A stretch of DNA of 64,000 bases, taken from CAWJLE01 sp963843645. Its GTDB lineage: Bacteria; Chloroflexota; Anaerolineae; DAOTYC01. Below the pieces are notes generated by a model. It was not told the DNA's origin. It saw only the letters and a program-made list of their open reading frames with translations, and made no database searches. Position numbers and translations under genes: made by a program. Shown piece after piece: positions 46,988-55,942 of this stretch; the stretch's first letter is position 1, and the number at the start of each line of letters is the position of its first letter. The DNA is taken from NCBI GenBank assembly GCA_963843645.1, contig CAWJLE010000005.1, positions 434,001 to 498,000 on the forward strand. Reading direction: 5' to 3'.

Positions 46988-47302
46988 TTCTTCCTCCGTG
47001 TAGACCGATGTGGGATCACTTGCACGACCTGATCGGAAAGCCGGACGGCAAGATGACCGACGATTTGCAGAAATCCATTCTTAGATTATCATGATGCCGG
47101 CTCACCCGGCGGCTCTATCCGGAACCGCCCGGCCTGAGCCGACAAAAACGCTGCGCAGCATCCAGGACGATGGCGAAAACGGGTGAAGTGCACCCCACTC
47201 CAGACCCCTTCTGTCGCCGTCTTTCCATGCCCGCAAGGGCAGTGCTGCGCAGCGTCCATAATTGAGCCGAAGCTCAGCTATGCGTCAGGAAACCACGACC
47301 TC
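46988..47302. other. Gap between TPP enzyme and binding-protein gene
   Basis: 315 bp without a gene. It contains two copies of the 10-bp palindrome GCTGCGCAGC (47150-47159 and 47244-47253) and an AT-rich patch near 47085 that could hold the TPP gene's -10 box, but no defensible promoter pair or terminator. Confidence 0.4.
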
Positions 47303-48376
47303 TCAGGCGAGAGTCTCTACGTCAAAACCCCAGTTGCCGGCAGCGAGCTCATCCTGGTGCTTCAGGAATGCGTCGACGTTCTCCTGGGTGATGGTGATAT
47401 CGGGCATCAAGATCTTGCGATCGGCCGTCGGTTTGGTCGCATCGATGTTGCACATCAAGTAAGCGTGCTCCGGGCCGAAGGTCTTCATATTATAGGCCCA
47501 CATGGCGAGCGAGGCGGCCATGTTGAACGGGCTGTGGGTGAACGCTGCGAACACCGTGCCGTCTTTGACGAAGTCGTAGGCTTTGCCACCGGGATCCGTG
47601 CCACTGATCTCGATCGTGCCGACTTTATTCGCGCTCTTCACGGCCTGGGCCGCAATTTCGATGTGATAGATGTAGATCCCGAGGAAGCCGCGCAGATCCG
47701 GGTAGGTCGCGATCAGCTGCTCTGCGTGCTGCATGGCAACGTTCTGGTCTTCCTTGTCGATATCGCGGATGACCACTTCGCAACCGGCTTCGGTCAGTGC
47801 CTTTTCCATGCCGTCGCCGCGGTGAATGGCGTTGAATGCGGTGGCCGAGCCCTGCAGGATCGCCACCTGGCCCTTGCCGCCGAGCTTCTCCGCCATGGCC
47901 TTGCCGGCCTTGTAGCCGTACGCGAAGTCTTCGCCGCCGCTGTAGACCAAACGGCCGCTGGGAGCCGCGTCAGCTTCCCAGGTTCCGACGATGATCTTCT
48001 TCTCGATGGCGTCTTTTACCAGGTCGTTGAAGGCCTCCGGGTCGCTGGCGCCGAACAGGATCGCGTCCACGCCCTCCGCGATGAAACCTTCCATGAACTC
48101 ACGTTGCTTCGGAACGTCCTCACTGTCGGGCATGCGGATGATGACCTCGCCGCCCACTTTCTTCATCGCAGACGCCATGGCATCGGCGCAGTAGCTCCAG
48201 AACTGGTCCATGGCCTTGCCGATTGCACCGACGCGGAACGGCTTGCCCTGAGCGGCCGGGCCGTACAAGGGGGCCGCGCTGACCAGGCCGACCGGATTGC
48301 CGAACATCGCTGCGGCTGAGGCAGCCGCGGCGCCGCCGAGAAACGCTCGCCTTGAGACAGAATCTTTGATCGACAT
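47303..48376 (-). CDS. Tat-exported sugar-type binding protein, third ABC cluster
   Basis: A 357-residue type I periplasmic binding protein. The start MSIKDSVSRRAFLGGAAAAS has a twin-arginine motif (SRRAFLG), indicating Tat export of a folded protein, in contrast to the Sec-type binding proteins of loci A and B. The mature part has FRVGAIGKAMDQFWSYCADA, GVDAILFGASDPEAF and GTDPGGKAYDFV as in RbsB-like proteins. An AGGAGG site precedes ATG 48376. The permease and ATPase genes lie upstream, so this is the last gene of the transport unit. Confidence 0.9.
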   Translation of the reverse strand: MSIKDSVSRRAFLGGAAAASAAAMFGNPVGLVSAAPLYGPAAQGKPFRVGAIGKAMDQFWSYCADAMASAMKKVGGEVIIRMPDSEDVPKQREFMEGFIAEGVDAILFGASDPEAFNDLVKDAIEKKIIVGTWEADAAPSGRLVYSGGEDFAYGYKAGKAMAEKLGGKGQVAILQGSATAFNAIHRGDGMEKALTEAGCEVVIRDIDKEDQNVAMQHAEQLIATYPDLRGFLGIYIYHIEIAAQAVKSANKVGTIEISGTDPGGKAYDFVKDGTVFAAFTHSPFNMAASLAMWAYNMKTFGPEHAYLMCNIDATKPTADRKILMPDITITQENVDAFLKHQDELAAGNWGFDVETLA

Positions 48377-48545
48377 TCTTGAAACCTCCTGATGGGTTAT
48401 CAGCATCTGTGTCCAGTAGGCATTTGCAACTTACCTGCGACGCAAGGTTCCGACAACCACCTCCCTCCCATTTCTCCTGTCGGCCTGTGCGGCCAACCCT
48501 TGTTCGGAAGTGTCTCTTCGACCGACGAGTTTCACATCCCCAGTA

Positions 48546-49551
48546 TCAGGCGTGCGCCCGTCTCTTCTGGCGAAGGACGTCGATAAGAACCGCGATGACG
48601 ACCGCCGCGCCCATGACGATGTCCTGAATATATGGGTCCGCCTGGATGAGAATCAAGGCGTCATCGATCACACCCATGAGGCAGGCTCCCAGAATCGCAC
48701 CGGCGATGCTGCCGACGCCACCAAACAGACTGGTGCCGCCGATGACCGCCGCCGTGATGGCGCGAAACTCGTATCCGACCGCGACGCTGGGATACCCCTG
48801 TCCGAGCCGTCCCACCAAGATGATGCCGGTGAGGGCGAACAGGATCGGCGCCTGCGCGTACACGAACAAGAGCACGCCGTTGACCGGCACACCGGCAAGC
48901 CGGGCGGCCTCTTTGTTGCCGCCGACTGCCCGCAGGTATCGGCCCATGGGCGTGAAGTCCAGAATGAACAGCCCGTACAGGATGACGACGACTGCGATGA
49001 TGACGGGCACGGGGATGACGCCGAATACGTCACCTCGGCCGATCCAGAAGAAGGATTTCGGGCAGATTGCGGATGGGGATGCCACGCGTGATGGTCACCG
49101 CCGCCCCACGCGCGATGGACATCGTGCCCAGTGTGATGATGAACGGATTGACGCCGATTTTGGCGACCGCAAAACCGTGCCACAGTCCGATCGCGCCCGA
49201 TGCCACGAGCGTCAACAGGATAGACAGCGGTATGCCCCAGCCCGCGCGCAGCATCAGAGCCAGGAGCACGCCCCCGAGGGCGACCATGGAACCGGCGGAC
49301 AGCTCGATTCCTCCGGTGATCACGACCATCGTTTCCGCCACCGCCAGGATTGAGAAGATTGCGATGGATCGTGCGATCACTTGCAGGTTGTATAGAGTGG
49401 CGAAAACCGGGTTTATGGCGAAGACGATGCCGGCGGCCACCAGCACGATGAGCACCAGGCTGATTTCTTGCGTTTCCAGCACTTTCTTTCCGACAGCCTG
49501 GAGGGCGCCGCCAGGGGATCCTGTCCTTGTTTCGACTTCGGATTTCATCAT
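48546..49551 (-). CDS. ABC transporter permease (RbsC-like), third cluster
   Basis: A permease of about 334 residues. VVITGGIELSAGSMVALGGV, KIGVNPFIITLGTMSIARG and GYEFRAITAAVIGGTSLFGG are the family signatures. One extra base near 49053 (within CCTTCTTC on the minus strand) splits it; removing it reads PEIFFWIGRGDVFGV and joins the halves. It starts directly after the ATPase stop. Confidence 0.9.
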
Positions 49552-49552
49552 G

Positions 49553-51154
49553 TTACCTTGTCTCCATTCGATCCTGACGAGATGCCTGCCGAGCGGTAGC
49601 CGCCGGCTCCGGCGCCAGCCCCAGGCCGCGCGGCACAGCCAGGCTCATGATCTTCTCCTGACTGGCCTCGGCCCGACTGAGTTCGCCGGTGACCTCGCCG
49701 GCCGCCATGACTACGATGCGGTCGCTCATGCCCAGGATTTCTGGAAGCTCTGAAGAAATCAGAATCACCCCGACGCCATGCCTGGCCAGCTCGTTGATCA
49801 GACTGTGGATCTCGGATTTTGCCCCAACGTCGACACCTCGTGTCGGCTCATCCAGGATGATGATCCGGGAATGCGCGGCCAGCCACCGGGCCAACACGAC
49901 CTTCTGCTGATTGCCGCCGCTGAGGAACTGCACTTGCTGCGTGATGCTCGGCGTGGCCACCCGCAGGGCGCTGACGTACTCCTCGGCCAGCTGCTTTTCC
50001 AGGGCCGTGTTCGAGACCGGGCCCCGGGTCAGGTGCCCAAACTGAGGTAAGGCGATGTTGAACGTGATGGTCTGGATGAGCACCAGGCCTTGCAGCTTTC
50101 GGTCTTCAGGCACCATGCCGATGCCCGCTCGGATGGCGTCGACCGGGCTGTTGATGCTCGCCGGCTTGCCGTCGATCAGGATCTCACCGGCGTCCTTACG
50201 ATCTGCGCCGAAGATGAGGCGCATGGCCTCGGTGCGCCCGGCGCCGACGAGGCCCGCGAACCCCACGACTTCGCCCCGACGCACCGAGAAACTCACGTCC
50301 CGCACTTTGTGACCGCGCGTCAGGTGGCGTGCCTCCAGGACGGCGCTGCCCAGGTCAGCCGGTTGCTTCGGAAACAGGTCGACCTCTCGTCCAACCATGT
50401 AGGATACGATTTTGGGGATCGTGGCTTCGGAGGCTGGGAATCCGCCCACACTGCGGCCGTCGCGCATGACCGCGATCCGGTCGGCGACGGCGAAGACCTC
50501 TTCCAGCCGGTGCGTGATGAAGATGATCGATTTGCCGCGCGCCTTCAAGCCGGCGATGATGTCGAACAACGTATGGACTTCTTGCCGGGTCAAGCTGGAT
50601 GTCGGTTCGTCCATGATGATGATGTCGGCGTCCAGCGAAACAGCTTTCGCAATCTCGACGGCCTGGCAAACGGAGACCGAGAGGTCGCGGATTTGCTCCC
50701 CGGTTGATACGTCCAGGTGAACTCGTTTGAGCAAGTCGCGCGCGCTCGTGTCTTCGTGTTTTTTCGCCACTGGACGAAACAAGCGTGGCAGCCAGCCCTG
50801 TGCGCGGGTCGGCTCGCGCCCGAGCGACAGGTTCTCCGCCACCGTCATGTCCAGGCAGAGGCTCAGCTCCTGATGAATCACTGCGATACCGGCCTGCAGC
50901 GCATCGACCGGATTCTGCGGCTCGTACCGTTGGCCGCGCAATCGGAGTTCGCCGGCGTCCTTCCGGTACGCGCCCGACAGGATCTTGATCAGCGTGGACT
51001 TGCCGGCTCCATTTTCGCCCAGCAGGGCGACGACTTCTCCGGGGTAGACCTCAAGGTCTACCCCGTCGAGCGCCCTCACTCCGGGGAAGGACTTGCAGAT
51101 CCCCCGCGCAACCAACAAGGGTGTTCTTTCACCCGCATCTGGTATTTCTGGCAT
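49553..51154 (-). CDS. Sugar-type ABC transporter ATPase, third cluster
   Basis: A 533-residue double ATPase like RbsA. Domain 1: GENGAGKSTLIKILSG (Walker A, about 48-63), LSVSVCQAVEIAKA, IIIMDEPTSSL. Domain 2: GLVGAGRTEAMRLIFG, LSGGNQQKVVLARWL, IIILDEPTRGVDVGAK. The Q to C change in the first signature (SVCQ) is mild. It sits 12 bp after the first M28 peptidase gene, linking peptide processing to this importer. Confidence 0.94.
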   Translation of the reverse strand: MPEIPDAGERTPLLVARGICKSFPGVRALDGVDLEVYPGEVVALLGENGAGKSTLIKILSGAYRKDAGELRLRGQRYEPQNPVDALQAGIAVIHQELSLCLDMTVAENLSLGREPTRAQGWLPRLFRPVAKKHEDTSARDLLKRVHLDVSTGEQIRDLSVSVCQAVEIAKAVSLDADIIIMDEPTSSLTRQEVHTLFDIIAGLKARGKSIIFITHRLEEVFAVADRIAVMRDGRSVGGFPASEATIPKIVSYMVGREVDLFPKQPADLGSAVLEARHLTRGHKVRDVSFSVRRGEVVGFAGLVGAGRTEAMRLIFGADRKDAGEILIDGKPASINSPVDAIRAGIGMVPEDRKLQGLVLIQTITFNIALPQFGHLTRGPVSNTALEKQLAEEYVSALRVATPSITQQVQFLSGGNQQKVVLARWLAAHSRIIILDEPTRGVDVGAKSEIHSLINELARHGVGVILISSELPEILGMSDRIVVMAAGEVTGELSRAEASQEKIMSLAVPRGLGLAPEPAATARQASRQDRMETR

Positions 51155-51166
51155 CTGGTGCTCCTG

Positions 51167-52393
51167 TCACTGAGCAGCCAACCGCATCAACAGGCTGGCG
51201 GTAAAATCCGTGACCGCCTTGATCCCATTGGCAGAGACCTTGTCTGCCGTATCGGCCGACGTGTGATAGAAGAAATCAGTCGGCCAGGCCACTGCGAAGA
51301 TCGTCGGAATCCCGGCGTTCACGAAGGGAAGAGCGTCGCCCAGGCCATCTCGCGCGGTCATCACCAGCGGGTCGAAGCAGTGGGTCAGTTGATAGCCCAG
51401 CTTGTTTGCTTCTTCGACGTACGCTTTCTCCAACCATTCGGTGGTGCCGGAGAACACGAGTGGTTCCATTCCGCCTACCTGGTCGATCATGATCATCGAC
51501 TTCAGCGATTTGACCAGCCAATCTTTGTTGCTCTCGACGAAGCTGCCGGCGCCCCACAGGCCGCCTTCTTCGCCGCCGTTGGACATCAGCAGGACCGAGC
51601 GCTTCTGCGGATGGTTCTGGAAGAACCGCGCCAACTCGAGCAACATGGACTGCGCGGAAGCGTTGTCGTTCGCTCCGGGACACAGGGGCACCGTCTCGTG
51701 GTGGCACGCGCCAAAGCCGACCATCTCATCCGGGTTCTCGGTGCCCGGAATCACCGTCCAGATGACCTGGCTTTCGCTCATCTTGGGCTCGCCCAAAACC
51801 TTGATCTCAACTTCGACGGCCCCCGCTTTCATCTTCCGGCGCAGCATCAGCAAGTCGGGGTAAGAGATTGTGATGAACGGAATGAGTCCGGGCTCCCGCC
51901 CCAGGCCCCAGCACGTGATCAGATCGTCGCGACGCTTCATCACGAAGATGATGCCCACGGCGCCCTGCTGCGCGGCGCGCGCCATCTTGCGTCGCGGCTG
52001 GTCTCCGGCTTCCCAGTAGCGTTCCTGCCAGGCCAGGGCGACTTTGCCCTTCAAATCCTTGCCCTTGAAGTCGTCTTCGAAGCCTTTGTCGACGAACACC
52101 AACTCGCCCTTGACACCCTCTGGTTGGGTGACGCCGGTCAGGTTGCCGTAGCCACACTTCAACTCGATCTGCTCCGGCCGGGTCACTTTGATGGATGCCG
52201 TGATCGGCTCGATCACCCAACACGGAACGCGCATTCGTTGTGCGTCCAACCCGAGAGAGTTGAGCGTGTCGAAAACGTAATCGGCGGCCTGATTGTCGGC
52301 CACGGTCCCATCCTCGCGCGGACCGATCGCAACGAATTTCTCCACGTGCTCGTAGATTCTTTGGGCTGAAATCTCAGTGAAATCCTTCGACAT
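51167..52393 (-). CDS. M28-family metallopeptidase a
   Basis: A 408-residue zinc aminopeptidase-like protein without signal peptide. A PA-like insertion in the N-terminal half (GNLTGVTQPEGVKGELVFVD to ISYPD) precedes the catalytic part: CHHETVPLCPGANDNASA (His and Asp ligands), NGGEEGGLWGA (catalytic and ligand Glu), MIDQVGG (Asp) and FYHTSAD (His). It is a close paralogue of the next gene; a tandem duplication. Both are probably cytoplasmic and act on what the neighbouring ABC system imports. Confidence 0.9.
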   Translation of the reverse strand: MSKDFTEISAQRIYEHVEKFVAIGPREDGTVADNQAADYVFDTLNSLGLDAQRMRVPCWVIEPITASIKVTRPEQIELKCGYGNLTGVTQPEGVKGELVFVDKGFEDDFKGKDLKGKVALAWQERYWEAGDQPRRKMARAAQQGAVGIIFVMKRRDDLITCWGLGREPGLIPFITISYPDLLMLRRKMKAGAVEVEIKVLGEPKMSESQVIWTVIPGTENPDEMVGFGACHHETVPLCPGANDNASAQSMLLELARFFQNHPQKRSVLLMSNGGEEGGLWGAGSFVESNKDWLVKSLKSMIMIDQVGGMEPLVFSGTTEWLEKAYVEEANKLGYQLTHCFDPLVMTARDGLGDALPFVNAGIPTIFAVAWPTDFFYHTSADTADKVSANGIKAVTDFTASLLMRLAAQ

Positions 52394-52445
52394 GGTGAAC
52401 TCCTTCCAATCAATGAGATCAATGTTCGTTGAAGCACAACGAGCT

Positions 52446-53672
52446 CTACCGGCCGGCCAGTTTGCTCACGAGGCTGGCCGCGGAGCCGGCGACGGCCTTG
52501 ACTCCGTTGGCGCACACTTTGTCCGGCAGGTCCTGGGCCGTGTGGTAGAAGAAATCGCTGGGCCACGCACCGGTGACCGCGGTCGGAATGCCCGCCTGAA
52601 CGAAAGGCAATCCATCCCCGAGCGAGCCCGGTTCGGGCAGGATCACCGGATCGAAGCATTCGATCATGCGGTAGCCGAGCGAATGGGCCTCGTCGACCCA
52701 CATCTGCTCGAGCCAGCGCGCGCCACCCATGTAAGCCATGGGGTCCATCCCGCCGATCTGGTCGACCATCAGCATGGCCTTGAGCGATCTTGTGAGCCAA
52801 TCCCGGTGGGCGTCGACGAAGGCCCGCGCGCCCCACAGGCCGCCCTCTTCTCCTCCGTTGATGAAAAACAAGATGGAGCGTTTCTGGGGATTGGCTTTGA
52901 AGTAATGGGCCAACTCCAACAGCCAGGCAATGCCTGAAGCGTTATCGTTGGCGCCGGGGCACAAAGGCACCGTCTCGTGATGGCACGAGCCGATTCCGAT
53001 CATCTCGTCAGGGCGGTCAGTGCCTTTCAGGATCGCCCAGATGTTGTCGCTGGAGCTGCGGCGTGCTTCACCGTCGACGGTAATCGCGACCTCGACGGGG
53101 CCCTCCTTCATGAGCGCGCGCACTTCGACGAAGTCCGGATAGGAAATGGTGATGAAGGGGATCGGCCCAGGCTCGCGGTCGAGGCCCCAGCAGGTGATCA
53201 GGCGATCGCGCCGTTGCATGACGAAGATCAAAGCCACGGCGCCGTGGGCGGCCGCTCGTTTCATCTTGGCCCGGGGCTGATCGCCGTGCTCCCAGTACAG
53301 CTCCTGCCAGGCGATGGCCACCTTGCCGCGGACGTCGCGCCCTTCGTAGTCTTCTTCGAAGCCCTTGTTCACGAAGGCCAGCTCGCCTGTTATGCCCTGG
53401 CGGCCCGTGGTTCCGGTCAGGTTGCCGTAGCCACATTCGATGGCGCGGGTTTCCGGGCGCAGCATCTTCATGGACACCCGAATCGGCTCGATGACCCAGC
53501 ACGGAACGGGCTCCAGAGTCGTCTCCAATCCCAAGGCCCTCAGCGCGCCGACGACGTAGTCGCCTGCCTTGAGGTCGGCCATCGTGCCATCCTCGCGCGG
53601 CCCAATTTCCGACAGCTTCTGCACGTGCTCTTGAATCCTCAGAGCCGAAATCTGCGATAGATCTACCGGCAT
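52446..53672 (-). CDS. M28-family metallopeptidase b
   Basis: A 408-residue paralogue of the previous gene, with equal length and the same metal motifs (CHHETVPLCPGANDNASG, NGGEEGGLWGA, MVDQIGG, FYHTAQD). The two differ over the whole length, so the duplication is old and specificities may differ. The ATAGGAGG site precedes ATG 53672. It is the first gene of the peptidase-ABC unit, downstream of a GntR regulator in the same direction. Confidence 0.9.
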   Translation of the reverse strand: MPVDLSQISALRIQEHVQKLSEIGPREDGTMADLKAGDYVVGALRALGLETTLEPVPCWVIEPIRVSMKMLRPETRAIECGYGNLTGTTGRQGITGELAFVNKGFEEDYEGRDVRGKVAIAWQELYWEHGDQPRAKMKRAAAHGAVALIFVMQRRDRLITCWGLDREPGPIPFITISYPDFVEVRALMKEGPVEVAITVDGEARRSSSDNIWAILKGTDRPDEMIGIGSCHHETVPLCPGANDNASGIAWLLELAHYFKANPQKRSILFFINGGEEGGLWGARAFVDAHRDWLTRSLKAMLMVDQIGGMDPMAYMGGARWLEQMWVDEAHSLGYRMIECFDPVILPEPGSLGDGLPFVQAGIPTAVTGAWPSDFFYHTAQDLPDKVCANGVKAVAGSAASLVSKLAGR

Positions 53673-53839
53673 ACGTTGCCTCCTATGATGATAATTTTGA
53701 AATAACAGAAAGTGACTCCGGCTATTCGGTTGTTTGCTCTGGCCCGTTTCGCCACAGGACCACCATGCAACTGATCACAATCGCCCGGTGACAGGAGCCA
53801 TCGGCGATCGGGAGACTGCACCTGTCGACGAGCGTACTG

Positions 53840-54505
53840 TCAGCATTTGCGCTCGACCGCTTCTTTTCCCTGGGCCCACGCCTTGGGCATGTCCTCGTAG
53901 GTCGGTCGGCGGTAGGATTCGAAGATGGCATTGCGCACTTCGAGTTCCGCGACGTACGGATCGCCGGACAGAACGGCCTTGAGCATGCGGCGGTGCGTCG
54001 TTACCGTCTTCTCGATCGAATGCGTCGCCTTTCCACCGGCGAACATCAATTCGGAATAGGCGAAAATCGTCGACCAGGCTTCGAGGAGCACGGCGTTGCA
54101 GGCGGCCTCGACGAGCGAGCGGTGAAAGCGCACGTCGGCGGCGCGGAGCATTTCGATGTTGCCTTCGCTTTTGGCTGATTGCATGTCATCGACGGCCCTG
54201 GTGAGCAGTTGCGCTGCTTGCGGGGTGACCTGTTGCGCCGCGAGAAAAGCTGCCAGTCCCTCGAGCTTGCCGCGGACGACGGCCACTTCCCAAATCTGGC
54301 ATTCCGAGATCTGTCGAATTCGCCAGGTCCGGTGCGGCTCTTTCTCGAGGAGCCTCTCGGCCACCAGTGTGCGCAGCGCTTCTCGGATTGTTCCGCGTCC
54401 GACGCCGAACTGCTGTGCGAGATGCGCCTCATTCAGATCTTCTCCCAGCTGGAAGAGGCCCTGCAAGACCATGCTGCGGAGCTTCTCGGTCATCTGCGTG
54501 ACCAA
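53840..54505 (-). CDS. GntR-family transcriptional regulator (FCD type)
   Basis: A regulator of about 221 residues. The N-terminal winged helix (about 1-65; LNEAHLAQQFGVGRGTIREA) is followed by an all-helical FCD effector domain (about 75-210; FHRSLVEAACN, THRRMLKAVLSGD). The listed start is a TTG at 54505; the frame is open further upstream, so the true start is uncertain. It probably controls the peptidase-ABC operon downstream and perhaps the divergent SDR gene. Confidence 0.88.
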   Translation of the reverse strand: MVTQMTEKLRSMVLQGLFQLGEDLNEAHLAQQFGVGRGTIREALRTLVAERLLEKEPHRTWRIRQISECQIWEVAVVRGKLEGLAAFLAAQQVTPQAAQLLTRAVDDMQSAKSEGNIEMLRAADVRFHRSLVEAACNAVLLEAWSTIFAYSELMFAGGKATHSIEKTVTTHRRMLKAVLSGDPYVAELEVRNAIFESYRRPTYEDMPKAWAQGKEAVERKC

Positions 54506-54677
54506 AGACGACGATCCAGTTCGAGGCTCAAGTCGTTGTCCAAGGTTGACCCACCCGCTTTGGCGTACCGTTCCTGCAACGTGCTTGATGGTTGATCGTT
54601 GAATGTTGACAATTGAGATAATGACAGTATATCATTCTTTCAGAACTTCGTCAACAGATTCCGCGCAATTCTGCAAG

Positions 54678-54691
54678 ATTTCCATGGAAAT
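54678..54691. promoter_or_regulatory. 14-bp perfect palindrome upstream of the SDR promoter
   Basis: ATTTCCATGGAAAT at 54678-54691 is fully palindromic and ends 9 bp before the -35 box at 54701. It could be an operator for the divergent GntR protein. It overlaps a 17-bp motif also found before LacI 3. Confidence 0.5.
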
Positions 54692-54700
54692 TCCTGCGCC

Positions 54701-54729
54701 TTGACAAATCGATCCCAAGGCGATACAAC
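54701..54729 (+). promoter_or_regulatory. Promoter of the SDR gene
   Basis: TTGACA (54701-54706) and TACAAC (54724-54729) with 17-bp spacing, 64 bp before the ATG. Confidence 0.6.
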
Positions 54730-54792
54730 TGGAATCTGCCGACTCGACACTGGAAATCGTCTCAATCTCAACTGCCTCAAAGGAGGGCAAAC

Positions 54793-55575
54793 ATGGACTG
54801 GAGTCTGGAGGGGAAGGTAGCGCTGGTCACCGGCGGCAGTCGTGGAATTGGTCGCGCCATCGCGTTCGCGCTCGCGGACGCAGGAGCTTCCGTCGCCGTC
54901 GTGGGGCGTGACGCCACGGAGCTCGCCGCAACGTGCGCCGGGCTGACTCAGCGCGGGGTGGGGGCGGCTCAGGTGGTGGGCGATGTCTCGACCGTGGCCG
55001 GTGTGCAGACGGCTGTGGACCAGGCGAAGGCTGCTCTGGGCCCGATTGACATCCTCGTGACGTCGGCCCGGCATCTCGGAGTTCGGACCCTCTGAGCGGG
55101 TCACCGAACAGGCGTGGGACCGCATCATGTCCACTAACCTGAAGGGCTCATTTTTCTGCGCCGGCTACGTAGCTCGGGACATGATCGCGCAGAAAAACAG
55201 GGCCGAATCATCTTCGTTGCCTCCGAAGAAGGCATCGTCGGGGTGCCGCAACACGCGGCCTATTGCATCAGCAAGGCCGGCATCGTGCACATGACCAAGG
55301 TCCTCGCGCTGGAATGGGGAGAGTATGGGATTCGGGTCAACTGCATCGCGCCCGCCGCGGTGAAAACGAGGATCAACGAAACCTACTGGCTGGGCGATGC
55401 CAAGGCCTTCGATTGGGTGGTCGGCCGGATCGCTCTCGGTCGGGTCAGTGAGGCGGACGAGCTGGGAGGCGCGGCCGTATTTCTCGCCTCTGATGCGTCG
55501 AGCTTCGTCACCGGGCACACTCTGGTGGTTGACGGCGGAATCTCCGTGGGCCTCCCGCGGCGAAAGACCGGCTGA
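54793..55575 (+). CDS. Short-chain dehydrogenase/reductase
   Basis: NAD(P)-dependent oxidoreductase of about 260 residues. The cofactor motif TGGSRGIG is at 14-21; the catalytic Ser is in IIFVASEEGIVG and the Y-x-x-x-K motif in AAYCISKAG; the C-terminus has VTGHTLVVDGGIS. Two compensating shifts, near 55065-55085 and in the AAAAA run at 55193-55197, break the frame between DILVTSA and QGRIIFVAS. AAAGGAGGG precedes the start. A terminator follows at 55679, so it is monocistronic. The substrate is unknown. Confidence 0.87.
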
Positions 55576-55678
55576 GAGCCAATCGCACGTCGAGGTTCAC
55601 CGGCAGTCGATGGAGTCGTTCCTTCACCCGATCTTGCTGGTTCGTTCGATTGCAGGACAAATTGGTGGATAGTTACGA

Positions 55679-55714
55679 GAGGCAGCGCCCGAGATGGATT
55701 CCGGGCGCTGCCTC
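55679..55714 (+). terminator. Terminator after the SDR gene
   Basis: A 13-bp perfect stem (55679-55691 with 55702-55714) and a 10-nt loop followed by TTGTCT; it separates the SDR from locus B. Confidence 0.65.
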
Positions 55715-55777
55715 TTGTCTGACCGCGCAGTTCGGAAATTCTGCAAAACTTCCTGCAAAAACGATTCAGAAATCCCC

Positions 55778-55807
55778 TTGACATCCGCCTCAATGTCGTG
55801 CTATTAT
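55778..55807 (+). promoter_or_regulatory. Promoter of LacI 3 and locus B
   Basis: TTGACA (55778-55783) and TATTAT (55802-55807) lie 18 bp apart. A 17-bp motif (55737-55753) shared with the SDR promoter region lies just upstream. Confidence 0.65.
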
Positions 55808-55942
55808 TGTGACATACGTAACATAATTGCGGAAAATACCCACTACATTTGCAGCAACAATGACACGAACGATGGCAGCAGCGCGACGCATACGCTTGCG
55901 GATGCTGTGCAGAATGATTGAGGGGAGGAGTCCGCCGCGCAG

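Noticed and set aside
47150..47253. Two GCTGCGCAGC palindromes as an operator pair
   Set aside because: A 10-bp GC-rich palindrome is expected often in such DNA, and neither copy is next to a defensible promoter.
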